From a virus, in IMG/VR virus record IMGVR_UViG_3300020165_002390, positions 1 to 55,674 of that record: DNA of 55,674 nt; one strand, given 5' to 3'. This document shows positions 16,285 to 23,892 of the stretch, in pieces. The translations under genes were made by a program, and so were the position numbers. Numbering within the stretch: position 1 is the stretch's first letter; the number at the start of each line of letters is the position of its first letter. The notes under the pieces are model-generated. The model did not search any database. It had not been told where the DNA came from and saw only the letters and a list, made by a program, of their open reading frames with translations.

Positions 16285-17323
16285 CACAGAACCAAAACTT
16301 AATTTTGAGGACGTACTGCTTCAGCCAAAACGTTCTACACTGTCTAGCAGGAGAGATGTAGACATGACTCGTAAGTTCACGTTCCGTAACTCAGGCAAGG
16401 TGATGGATTTCCTTCCTATATTTGCAAGTAACATGGACGGTGTTGGTACATTCTCTATGGCAAGGGAAATGCAGAAGCACAAGATGATGACCGTTATCAC
16501 AAAAACTACCACACCAGAGCAATGGAAAGAGGCCGCAGGCACAGGATTGAGAATGCAATCGGTGTCAGTGTGTACAGGAACCAACGTGATGTGGGATCCG
16601 GAAGCACCTGATTGGGCGACCATGAATAGAGTTTTAGAAATGTTTCCAGATGTAAAGATGATCACTGTTGATGTAGCGAACGCATATCACCAGAACATGG
16701 TAGATTTCATAAAAAAGGTTAGAGATGAATATCCAGACAAGGTTATCATAGCAGGCAACGTAGTGACACCAGAGATGACAGAAGAGTTAATAATAAATGG
16801 TGCCGACGTGGTCAAAATAGGGATAGGGCCTGGATCGGTTTGCACTACAAGAACGATGACCGGTGTTGGTGTACCACAATTTTCGGCAATAGTGGATTGT
16901 TCAGATGCGGCAAACGGTGTTGGTGGACACATAATGGCTGACGGTGGTTGTGTGTATCCAGGAGATATAGCAAAAGCATTTGGTGGAGGAGCCCACATGG
17001 TCATGATTGGTGGCATGTTGGCAGGACATGATGAATCAGAACAGCCAGTAGTAGATGGCAAAGTAGAATTTTATGGAATGAGCTCGGACAGGGCTCGTGA
17101 GAAACACGGCAAACGCAAGGACGGATACCGAGGCAACGAAGGTCGACTGATATCCTTGCCCCACAGAGGACCTGTTGAAGGAACCTTGGAAGACATACTA
17201 GGCGGAGTAAGAAGTGCCTGCACATACATAGGTGCAAGAAGACTCAAAGACATGGCCAAGTGTGCTAGTTTCGTGACAACCAACAACGTGATCAACAGGG
17301 TCTATGAGCGATACACAAAATAG
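16274..17323 (+). CDS. guaC: GMP reductase
   Basis: A 349-residue enzyme of the IMPDH/GMPR family; the preferred start is the ATG at 16274. The catalytic Cys loop is IGIGPGSVCTTRTMTGVG (~182-199). FYGMSSDRAREKHG and the C-terminal RGPVEGTLEDILGGVRSACT are characteristic of GMP reductase rather than IMP dehydrogenase, and there is no CBS insert. It deaminates GMP to IMP with NADPH, pulling guanine nucleotides back to the common purine branch. Placement next to folE and a phosphoribosyltransferase suggests phage control of purine supply during replication. Confidence 0.9.
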   Translation: MRINTEPKLNFEDVLLQPKRSTLSSRRDVDMTRKFTFRNSGKVMDFLPIFASNMDGVGTFSMAREMQKHKMMTVITKTTTPEQWKEAAGTGLRMQSVSVCTGTNVMWDPEAPDWATMNRVLEMFPDVKMITVDVANAYHQNMVDFIKKVRDEYPDKVIIAGNVVTPEMTEELIINGADVVKIGIGPGSVCTTRTMTGVGVPQFSAIVDCSDAANGVGGHIMADGGCVYPGDIAKAFGGGAHMVMIGGMLAGHDESEQPVVDGKVEFYGMSSDRAREKHGKRKDGYRGNEGRLISLPHRGPVEGTLEDILGGVRSACTYIGARRLKDMAKCASFVTTNNVINRVYERYTK

Positions 17324-17639
17324 AATAGAAGATCTAGAACAAAAAATTGAGACACTCGAAGATCAATTGACCAGTGTTCGCAAGGTCACACCATTGCACG
17401 ATATCACTTGGTATGTTAAATGGGTATCTGTGTTCTTTGTGTGTTGTGCGGTGCTTTGCAGATCAATTGAAGAAGTACCAAAGATATATGATGTGTTCTT
17501 TTCAATAATTGGAACAGCAGGCTGGCTTTGGGTGGGATTCAAATGGCATGACCGGGCACTTATAGTTTTAAATACGATACTACTGGCGATGTTGGTATCA
17601 GGAGGAGCGAGGTATATTGTACAATGGCTGATGATGTAA
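17304..17639 (+). CDS. Small membrane protein with N-terminal coiled coil
   Basis: A 111-residue protein. Residues ~3-25 form a coiled coil (RIEDLEQKIETLEDQL), followed by hydrophobic segments at about 35-52, 63-78 and 85-108. It overlaps guaC by 20 bases and the phosphoribosyltransferase by 16, so it is embedded in their operon. No family identified; the topology suggests an inner-membrane anchor or holin-like size class, but there is no specific evidence for lysis. Confidence 0.65.
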   Translation: MSDTQNRIEDLEQKIETLEDQLTSVRKVTPLHDITWYVKWVSVFFVCCAVLCRSIEEVPKIYDVFFSIIGTAGWLWVGFKWHDRALIVLNTILLAMLVSGGARYIVQWLMM

Positions 17640-18088
17640 AGAAGAACTATTTCACAACAGGACAGATGCGTAACGCATTAATACAGATCGAGGACAAGAT
17701 GGTCCATAGCAACTGGATGCCAAACATCATACTGGGAATAAACAGAGGTGGTTGCATACCCGGTGTGTACCTTTCGCACAGGTTAAAAACAGCACACGAA
17801 GTGCTAGATGTGAGATTGAGAGATCACACTGCCAAGCCTAACCTAACCGTGTTGGAGAAAGCATTCGCATTCCAAAAGAAGATACTGATCATAGACGACA
17901 TAAATGATTCCGGGGCAACATTCCAGTACATACTTGACCACTTCGGAAAGCGTGAGGACAGGATCAAATTCGCGGCCTTGATAAACAACAAACCTTCAAA
18001 AGTAAAAGTAGATTACCATGGATACGAGATCAACAAGGACGAAGTGCCCAGTTGGATAGTATTCCCATGGGAAGAATGGGACAAGTGA
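17624..18088 (+). CDS. Phosphoribosyltransferase family protein
   Basis: A 154-residue type I phosphoribosyltransferase. The PRPP-binding loop is KILIIDDINDSGATF (~85-99), the classic acidic pair plus DSGAT. An upstream ILGINRGGCIPGVYLSHRL matches the first PRPP loop of xanthine/guanine-type enzymes. Length fits the small Gpt/Hpt class, which salvage purine bases to nucleotides. Substrate (hypoxanthine, xanthine or guanine) cannot be decided from sequence. The GMP reductase two genes upstream makes purine salvage plausible. Confidence 0.85.
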   Translation: MADDVKKNYFTTGQMRNALIQIEDKMVHSNWMPNIILGINRGGCIPGVYLSHRLKTAHEVLDVRLRDHTAKPNLTVLEKAFAFQKKILIIDDINDSGATFQYILDHFGKREDRIKFAALINNKPSKVKVDYHGYEINKDEVPSWIVFPWEEWDK

Positions 18089-18840
18089 AATACATCCTAG
18101 TTTTCTCATTTATCTACAAACACTATACAAAAAGTTTCGATATAAAACTGTACAGCGATGACACTATGTTGGACGACATATCGCTGACCCACGATATAAA
18201 TTATCGCACAGTAGACAACACCCAATCAAAAAAGTACAAGGGAATCAAACAATTCAACTGGTGGTATTCTAAACTCAGAGACAAGGCCCAAGAATTACCA
18301 GAAAAAATTTTCGTGTATGAAGTGGACGAGTCCGTCCTAGGCAATTACATAAAGATAAAAATAGCAGACGATGGATCTAACAGCACAAACGGTTTCATGA
18401 CCAAGTCTAACATGTTCATGATCGATAAGTTATTCCTTTTTCCAAAATTCTTATTTGAGTCACATGACAAACTGCGGAAGTTGGGAGACATGCTATGGAG
18501 AAATCCAAAGTTCATACAGCACACAGAAGCAGGAGCGGATCCAATCGACAGAGACAACGACAACGCCGTAGAATGGCCAGGCACTGATGCTGTGCTTGAA
18601 AATGGTAATTTGACCAGTGCAACATGGCACGGCGGGGTCAAACAATTAGATGTGCCCTTAATCAAAAAATTCAACACTTATTTTTTGCACCCTTGCAAAA
18701 AGAACATGCGAGATGGAAGACCAATCAAATGGAATTTTGATCCAAGTATCTTTGAGTACGATGAAACCTTCAATATCCTACAAAACGTTAAAACACGGCC
18801 GCCACAGTATTCAAGTAACGTAAAAGTTGTATCACTGTAA
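18085..18840 (+). CDS. Hypothetical protein
   Basis: A 251-residue protein. I chose the GTG at 18085, which overlaps the upstream stop as GTGA, over an ATG at 18052 deep in the preceding gene. It begins KYILVFSFIYKHYTKSF and has YKGIKQFNWWYSKLRDKAQE in the middle. It is AT-richer than the neighbouring metabolic genes. Its general style (NWW/NxxW, charged loops) resembles the protein at 32117-32914, but I cannot show homology by eye. Function unknown. Confidence 0.6.
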   Translation: MKYILVFSFIYKHYTKSFDIKLYSDDTMLDDISLTHDINYRTVDNTQSKKYKGIKQFNWWYSKLRDKAQELPEKIFVYEVDESVLGNYIKIKIADDGSNSTNGFMTKSNMFMIDKLFLFPKFLFESHDKLRKLGDMLWRNPKFIQHTEAGADPIDRDNDNAVEWPGTDAVLENGNLTSATWHGGVKQLDVPLIKKFNTYFLHPCKKNMRDGRPIKWNFDPSIFEYDETFNILQNVKTRPPQYSSNVKVVSL

Positions 18841-18858
18841 AAAATCTTGTTTCAGTGT

Positions 18859-18888
18859 TTGACACATCCATGGTAAATCCTGTACAAT
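18859..18888 (+). promoter_or_regulatory. Sigma70-type promoter of the transporter gene
   Basis: TTGACA (18859-18864) and TACAAT (18883-18888) with an 18-base spacer in the 81-base gap before the transporter. The predicted start near 18895 leaves a leader with TAGGAGATTAA before the ATG at 18922, a conventional leadered arrangement. Confidence 0.7.
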
Positions 18889-18921
18889 TAAGGTAACATT
18901 AAAAAACCTATAGGAGATTAA

Positions 18922-19524
18922 ATGTTCAAAAACGTAGACAAATCAATGCTGTTGAAATTAGTGGCACTTCACGTGATAGTGATCACTGTTTCAAATGCGT
19001 TAGTGGCTATACCGGTAGAGATATTCGGTGTGAAATTGACGTGGGCGGCATTCACATTCCCATTAGTAGTAATAGCAACTGACTTGACTGTCAGGCTACT
19101 GGGTAAAACAATAGCAAGACAAACAATCGCGGCGGCTTATCCATTAGCAATAATTGGATCCATTGCAGTTGTCTTGGCAGAAGGAGCACCGGGATCGGTC
19201 GCAGTAAGAATTGGTTTCGCAAGTGCCACTGCTTATGCAATTGGTACAATGCTTGACGTGTATGTATTCCAATACATCAGAGAAGGGTTCAAGAACAATT
19301 GGTGGTTGGCACCAGCGGTATCAACTATCGCGGCTAACATCATTGACACTTACACTTTCTTTGCTGTTGCATTCAACAACAGTGCAGACGAGTACATGGC
19401 GGCAAACTGGATGGAGATCGCAGGATCTCAAGTTGTAATTAAAATTGCAGTCGGCTTGTTAGTATTCCTACCAGCATATGGTATTTTACTGAACAGACTA
19501 CAAAAAAGTTACAAACTGAAATAG
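18922..19524 (+). CDS. Queuosine-precursor transporter (YhhQ/QPTR family)
   Basis: A 200-residue integral membrane protein with about six membrane helices. The family signature is visible: VSNALVAIPVEIFGVKLTWA (~23-42), TFPLVVIATDLTVRLLGKTIAR with the conserved TD/G-AR pattern, and AANIIDTYTFFAVAF. YhhQ-type proteins import preQ0/preQ1 or related bases across the inner membrane. With DpdA, FolE and QueE in the window, it probably tops up the pool of 7-deazaguanine precursors. It has its own promoter and is followed by a microprotein and a hairpin. Confidence 0.85.
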   Translation: MFKNVDKSMLLKLVALHVIVITVSNALVAIPVEIFGVKLTWAAFTFPLVVIATDLTVRLLGKTIARQTIAAAYPLAIIGSIAVVLAEGAPGSVAVRIGFASATAYAIGTMLDVYVFQYIREGFKNNWWLAPAVSTIAANIIDTYTFFAVAFNNSADEYMAANWMEIAGSQVVIKIAVGLLVFLPAYGILLNRLQKSYKLK

Positions 19525-19525
19525 T

Positions 19526-19609
19526 ATGATGAACAAAGTCTACACAGGCGCCGGTATACTAGCAGTAGTACTAGCGGTTACGGCTGTCGTGGCATTCACA
19601 CTACTTTAG
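19526..19609 (+). CDS. 27-residue single-span membrane microprotein
   Basis: A short frame starting ATGATG one base after the transporter stop and ending at TAG 19607-19609. The product is MMNKVYTG followed by a hydrophobic helix rich in Ala, Val, Leu and Gly, enough for one membrane span. Tight placement after the transporter and right before a terminator hairpin argues for translation from the same mRNA. Possibly an accessory subunit of the transporter, but this is inferred only from position. Confidence 0.55.
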   Translation: MMNKVYTGAGILAVVLAVTAVVAFTLL

Positions 19610-19611
19610 AA

Positions 19612-19639
19612 TCAATGGGGGATTTATTTCCCCCATTGA
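19612..19639 (+). terminator. Hairpin terminator after the transporter unit
   Basis: TCAATGGGGG (19612-19621) pairs perfectly with CCCCCATTGA (19630-19639) around the loop ATTTATTT. Ten uninterrupted base pairs with a G-rich core is typical of an intrinsic terminator stem, though an A-rich stretch rather than a T-run follows. The 3' arm overlaps the -35 box of the next promoter. Confidence 0.7.
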
Positions 19640-19664
19640 CAAAACATCTAAATACATTTATAAT
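19636..19664 (+). promoter_or_regulatory. Strong sigma70-type promoter, nearly leaderless
   Basis: TTGACA (19636-19641) and TATAAT (19659-19664), both consensus, spaced 17. The predicted start at about 19671 is 3 bases before the ATG of the cupin gene and no ribosome site is present. A CTAAATA element lies between the boxes (19648-19654), as at the clamp promoter. The -35 box uses bases of the terminator stem. Confidence 0.7.
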
Positions 19665-19673
19665 AAAAACATC

Positions 19674-20072
19674 ATGGGAAACAAAGCAGGAAAAATTTGG
19701 GGATCAACAGAACTAATCGAAGCGAACGGTTCTTGTGAATTTCACAGGATAGATTTTGTGAAAGGTGGCACGTGTTCAAAACACAAACACGAATACAAAT
19801 GGAATGGTTTCTACGTGATGTCAGGCGAGATGAAGATCCGTGTGTGGCAGAAGGACTACGACCTAGTAGACGAGACCATACTTAAAGCCGGTGACTACAC
19901 AGCAGTGAAGCCAGGACTATATCACTCTTTCGAGGGATTAGAAGATGGTGTTGCGTTTGAGTTGTATTGGGCGGAATTCAGACACAACGATATACAAAGA
20001 GAATCTGTGGGTCATTTACAGACAGGCAACGTAGTAAGGCTTGATAAAAAAAATGACAAATCAAGAAAATAA
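19674..20072 (+). CDS. Cupin-domain protein
   Basis: A 132-residue single-domain cupin. Motif 1 is SKHKHEYKWNGFYVMSGEM (~41-59) with the two His and Glu metal ligands. Motif 2 is GDYTAVKPGLYHSFEG (~78-93) with the final His. Such small cupins may be isomerases, oxygenases or binding proteins; in phages they often accompany sugar or amidinotransferase genes. It starts from a strong promoter and overlaps the amidinotransferase start by 20 bases, so the two are an operon. Confidence 0.85.
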   Translation: MGNKAGKIWGSTELIEANGSCEFHRIDFVKGGTCSKHKHEYKWNGFYVMSGEMKIRVWQKDYDLVDETILKAGDYTAVKPGLYHSFEGLEDGVAFELYWAEFRHNDIQRESVGHLQTGNVVRLDKKNDKSRK

Positions 20073-21066
20073 AATACCTATCAAAGGTTACGCAACTTTC
20101 GATCCATTAAAACACTGTTGGATTGGATCCGGATTTCAAGCAGAATGGTTTCATGACCTACCTATATACAAGAACAACAAGATCATGGATCCTCTCAAAC
20201 GTATTGCAGATGAAACAGAAGAGGATTATCAAACACTTGAAAAAATATTAAAAGACGCAGGTGTAAAAACATATAGAAGTTTTTTAGATATTAACAAAGT
20301 AGGATCACTTAAAAATATATTTAGGCCTCCAGTAAATCCAAGAGATCATTTCGCAGTAATCGGAGAAACACTTTATGCTGTGTGTGGACCTATCGACGGC
20401 TATACTGATGTATTAAAAAGAGTTCCTAGAAAAAATTTAAGGATAGATAATACTCCTCCTGTCATTTCTACGGCTTCTATCTGTCGTGTTGGTAAAGATT
20501 TATGGTGGGACATACATTCTGAAGTACCAAAACAAATAATGAACAAGTATGCCCAAAAATGGAGAGATGAAGGATTCAGAGTACACATTTCGGATAGGGG
20601 ATATCACAGCGACGGAGTATTTTGTGTGGTTAAACCAGGTTGCATCGTATCTTTGAAAGAAATACAGAAATACGAGGAAAACTTTCCAGGATGGGACGTC
20701 CTCTACCTACCCGATCAATCATGGGACAAGGTAAGTCCTTTTTTGAAGATGAAGGACAAAGTGGGTGGACAGTGGTGGCTCAACGGTGAAGAACACAATG
20801 ACCAATTAATACAATTTGTAAACACCTGGTTGAAGGACTGGGTTGGGTATGTAGAAGAGACAGTGTTTGATGTGAACATGCTTTCTATTGATCAAAACAC
20901 GATTATATGCAACAATTACAACAAAACAGTTTTTGACCATTTTAAAAAACACAAAGTCGAGCCTATTGTTTTCAACTTTCGACACAGGTACTTCTGGGAT
21001 GGCGGCATACACTGTATCACACAAGATTTGTATAGGGAAGGCACACAGGAGGATTATTTTGGCTAA
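20053..21066 (+). CDS. Glycine amidinotransferase-like protein
   Basis: A 337-residue protein of the amidinotransferase/deiminase (pentein) superfamily. The catalytic Cys segment is DGGIHCITQDLYREG near the C-terminus, matching the GGxxHC-T-D-R-G pattern of arginine:glycine amidinotransferases. The His segment is ISDRGYHSDGVFCVVKPG. I could not confidently place the catalytic Asp: the aligned region PPVISTASICRVGKD has Ser where I would expect Asp. Family members move an amidino group from arginine to an amine acceptor. The start is the ATG at 20053 (an upstream TTG at 20041 is possible). Acceptor unknown. Confidence 0.8.
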   Translation: MTNQENKIPIKGYATFDPLKHCWIGSGFQAEWFHDLPIYKNNKIMDPLKRIADETEEDYQTLEKILKDAGVKTYRSFLDINKVGSLKNIFRPPVNPRDHFAVIGETLYAVCGPIDGYTDVLKRVPRKNLRIDNTPPVISTASICRVGKDLWWDIHSEVPKQIMNKYAQKWRDEGFRVHISDRGYHSDGVFCVVKPGCIVSLKEIQKYEENFPGWDVLYLPDQSWDKVSPFLKMKDKVGGQWWLNGEEHNDQLIQFVNTWLKDWVGYVEETVFDVNMLSIDQNTIICNNYNKTVFDHFKKHKVEPIVFNFRHRYFWDGGIHCITQDLYREGTQEDYFG

Positions 21067-21487
21067 CATATATACTATATACGCAGACCACAAAAAAAAT
21101 ATTACAGCACATGATTTTGTTGCCAAAATGAGTCTGTTCCTTGATAAACTTGTTGAACACAACAAGATGATTACGTACAGAATCACGAGAATGAAACTAG
21201 GTTTTAGATCAATGGACATGCCTGAGTTCAGGATAGACATGGAGTTTGTAAACATGCAGGCACTCGACGACGCCATGACAATAACCATAGCAGACAAGGA
21301 TGTTGACAAAGTACACGTAGGTTTCAACCAATATGTGGATGTTGAAACTATACAACATTTCCTTTACCGAGATTTCCCAGACGACCTAAATAAACCAAAG
21401 TTGACAGAAAAGCAAGAACAGTTTACAATGGATGATATAGTCAAGGCAACAAAAGATATAGATCCGGACCTATGGAAAAAGAAATAG
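21059..21487 (+). CDS. Conserved phage hypothetical protein (TTG start)
   Basis: A 142-residue protein. The longer open frame begins inside the amidinotransferase gene, but an exact AGGAGG (21047-21052) sits 6 bases before a TTG at 21059 that gives the protein start MANIYTIYADHKKN. That position overlaps the upstream stop by 8 bases, like the other junctions here. The product contains YRITRMKLGFRSMDMPEFRI and a C-terminal EQFTMDDIVKATKDIDPDLW. No catalytic motif. It overlaps queE by 16 bases. I recall relatives in T4-like marine phages (DUF6614-like); function unknown. Confidence 0.7.
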   Translation: MANIYTIYADHKKNITAHDFVAKMSLFLDKLVEHNKMITYRITRMKLGFRSMDMPEFRIDMEFVNMQALDDAMTITIADKDVDKVHVGFNQYVDVETIQHFLYRDFPDDLNKPKLTEKQEQFTMDDIVKATKDIDPDLWKKK

Positions 21488-22377
21488 AAAAAAAATATTA
21501 CTATTCAGAGATATTTCACAGCATACAAGGTGAAGGACACTACACGGGTGTGCCCACTGCATGGATAAGATTCTTCTTGTGCAATTTACAGTGTAGCGGA
21601 TTCGGACAAGTGGATCCAACCAATCCGGACACGTATGATCTACCGTTTGAAGACTTTGACGTCGACAGTGTAAAGAGGGTTGAAGATTTACCCGTGTGGG
21701 AGAAAGGTTGTGATTCCAGTTACACATGGGCAAAGAAGTTCAAGAAATTGATGGGACACGAGACTCCTACTGTGATGGCGGACAAGATCGTAGACATACT
21801 CAAGACTGACACAAACGCAAATGGATTGTTCCTACATCCAAACTCACGACAACACCAACACCTGTGTTTCACAGGCGGAGAACCACTGATGATTACAGGG
21901 CAGGCCGCCAGCATGGGCATATACAAGGCATTGGAAAAGAGAGCAAACTTGCCAAGTTCAATGACATATGAAACAAACGGCACACAAAAACTTACTGAAC
22001 CATTCAAACAGTGGGTAAAAAATATTCCGGAAGAGATATTCTTTAGTGTGAGTCCCAAACTATTCACAGTGTCAGGGGAGAAGACAGAGAAGGCAATCAA
22101 ACCTGAGAACGTAGCAGAATATAAGGAGTGTTCGGACAGAGGACAACTGAAATTTGTTGTGGGAGATGAAAGACGACAATGGGAAGAACTAGAAAACACA
22201 GTGAGAAAATTCAGAGAGGCTGGTGTAGATTGGCCAGTATGGATAATGCCTGTAGGAGCAAGAGAAGAAGAACAAACAGCAGGTGCTGGTAAAGTGGCAG
22301 AAGAGGCATTCAAAAGAGGGTACAACGTGGCGGCCAGAGTACACGTATACCTGTTCGGTAATGCAATAGGCACATAG
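21472..22377 (+). CDS. queE: 7-carboxy-7-deazaguanine synthase (radical SAM)
   Basis: A 301-residue radical SAM enzyme that converts carboxytetrahydropterin to 7-carboxy-7-deazaguanine. The N-terminus YYSEIFHSIQGEGHYTGVP and WIRFFLCNLQC are diagnostic. Two cluster Cys are 37 and 41, but the third appears displaced to Cys80 in KGCDSSYTW by a ~36-residue insert, where most QueE have CxxxCxxC. FTGGEPLM and TYETNGTQ follow, and PVWIMPVGA near the C-terminus fits QueE. I recall a similar insert in other phage QueE proteins. With FolE, the QueD-like protein and DpdA it builds the modified base. Confidence 0.9.
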   Translation: MEKEIEKKYYYSEIFHSIQGEGHYTGVPTAWIRFFLCNLQCSGFGQVDPTNPDTYDLPFEDFDVDSVKRVEDLPVWEKGCDSSYTWAKKFKKLMGHETPTVMADKIVDILKTDTNANGLFLHPNSRQHQHLCFTGGEPLMITGQAASMGIYKALEKRANLPSSMTYETNGTQKLTEPFKQWVKNIPEEIFFSVSPKLFTVSGEKTEKAIKPENVAEYKECSDRGQLKFVVGDERRQWEELENTVRKFREAGVDWPVWIMPVGAREEEQTAGAGKVAEEAFKRGYNVAARVHVYLFGNAIGT

Positions 22378-22455
22378 GATTGCACATAAGTACATTATAT
22401 TTTGTTGTAACGCTCCCAGAGAAGTTCACAGCATTAACCCCCAAAAATTATTGAT

Positions 22456-23892
22456 ATGGAACTTGTTATATTATTGGCAGGTATTGTGTACGGCTTGATC
22501 ATTGGCCTAATACCAGCCGCGGGAGCAACGACAGGACTAATCACACTATTTGGATTCATGCCCTACTTTGTGGGCGACCCCTACCTGGGTGTGATCTTTT
22601 GTGTGGCAGTCGTGGCATCCTCAACAACCGGTGATTCTTTCAGTGGTGTGCTATTAGGCATACCCGGGGCCAACTCTGCGGCGGCAACAATGGTTGACGG
22701 ATTCCCAATGGCCAAGAACGGTGAGGCGACACGGGCATTGAGTGCCGCGATAACATCAAGCACAGCGAATGGTTTGTTCTTTGGATCACTTACATTTTTA
22801 TTCTTGCCATGGTACACCAAGGTTGTCATGTACATGGGCATACCAGAGTTATGGGCATTGGTACTACTAGCATTTGTGACTGTGGGCTTTGTATCCACTA
22901 GGAAATATTTCAGGAGTGCGTTGGCGATAGCATTAGGAGTCACCATAGGTCTGGTAGGAGTTGATGTAAACAACGTTCCACGTTTCACAATGGGTTGGAG
23001 ATATTTAGAAGATGGTATACAAATACTGCCTTATGTTGCAGGACTGTTCGCAATACCAGAACTTTGGAATGGATGGTTCAACAGAAAGAAGACTACAACA
23101 ATCAAAGCAGAACACGGCAGTTGGCAAGATCTAAAACAAGGTGTAAAAGATACTATTAGATGTTGGAAGGATAGCATCAGGGGAGGAGCCATAGGTTCTT
23201 TCATAGGACTGCTACCTGGACTGGGTGGTGCAATGGCAGACTGGTTAGCATACGGTGCCACGGTGGCGGCCAATCCCAAAGAGAAGTTTGGTGTGGGCAA
23301 CGTCAAAGGCGTGATAGGTGCCGAAGGTGCCAACAACGCACAGAAGGCCGCATCGTTTATTCCAACTGTGCTGTTTGGAATCCCAGGTGCAAGTTTCGCC
23401 GCGATACTGATGGGACTATTTTTATACCTGGGCATTGACCTAGGTTCACCTGATACATTTTACGACGACAGATTATTTGACAGCATGACATTTGCTTTTT
23501 TAATAGGAACAATCATAACTGCTGTCATCTGTTATGGACTGGCATATTTCGCGGGGTGGGTTACAAGAGTACCATATGTGTATTACTTTCCTTTCATACT
23601 TGCTGTGATAGTTTGGGCGACCTTGCAATACACAGGCGGGTGGGAAGACCTTGCAGTGCTATTAGTGTTCTCAATCATGGGACTACTATGTAAAAAATTC
23701 CAAGTGAGCAGGCCAGCACTGCTTATTGGATATCTATTAAGTGATCGAATATATAGCCTCACTTATCAACTAACAACACTCCACACGGTAAATGATTTAG
23801 TCACGAGACCGATCTTTATTTGCATAATGATCTGTGTTATACTTTTACTGTATTGGGGATTAACAAAACGGAGTAAACTAGACTATGCTTAA
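22456..23892 (+). CDS. tctA: Tripartite tricarboxylate transporter large permease (TctA)
   Basis: A 478-residue polytopic membrane protein with about ten to twelve helices. It shows the internally repeated TctA signatures: GLIPAAGATTGL (~17-28), LLGIPGANSAAATMVDGFPM (~73-92), then the second-half copies FIGLLPGLGGAMADW and VLFGIPGASFAAILMG. In bacteria TctA is the channel subunit of TTT systems that import citrate or other carboxylates with a cation gradient. The small subunit TctB is not encoded next to it. It lies 78 bases after queE and overlaps the tctC start by 8 bases. Confidence 0.93.
   Translation: MELVILLAGIVYGLIIGLIPAAGATTGLITLFGFMPYFVGDPYLGVIFCVAVVASSTTGDSFSGVLLGIPGANSAAATMVDGFPMAKNGEATRALSAAITSSTANGLFFGSLTFLFLPWYTKVVMYMGIPELWALVLLAFVTVGFVSTRKYFRSALAIALGVTIGLVGVDVNNVPRFTMGWRYLEDGIQILPYVAGLFAIPELWNGWFNRKKTTTIKAEHGSWQDLKQGVKDTIRCWKDSIRGGAIGSFIGLLPGLGGAMADWLAYGATVAANPKEKFGVGNVKGVIGAEGANNAQKAASFIPTVLFGIPGASFAAILMGLFLYLGIDLGSPDTFYDDRLFDSMTFAFLIGTIITAVICYGLAYFAGWVTRVPYVYYFPFILAVIVWATLQYTGGWEDLAVLLVFSIMGLLCKKFQVSRPALLIGYLLSDRIYSLTYQLTTLHTVNDLVTRPIFICIMICVILLLYWGLTKRSKLDYA

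Noticed and set aside
22380-22403. TTGCAC before tctA as a promoter
   Set aside because: No acceptable -10 box lies 16-18 bases downstream; nearby TATATT is too close.
22581-23435. Minus-strand frames opposite tctA
   Set aside because: Low-complexity Ala/Pro/Ser composition is typical of antisense shadows of a membrane protein gene.
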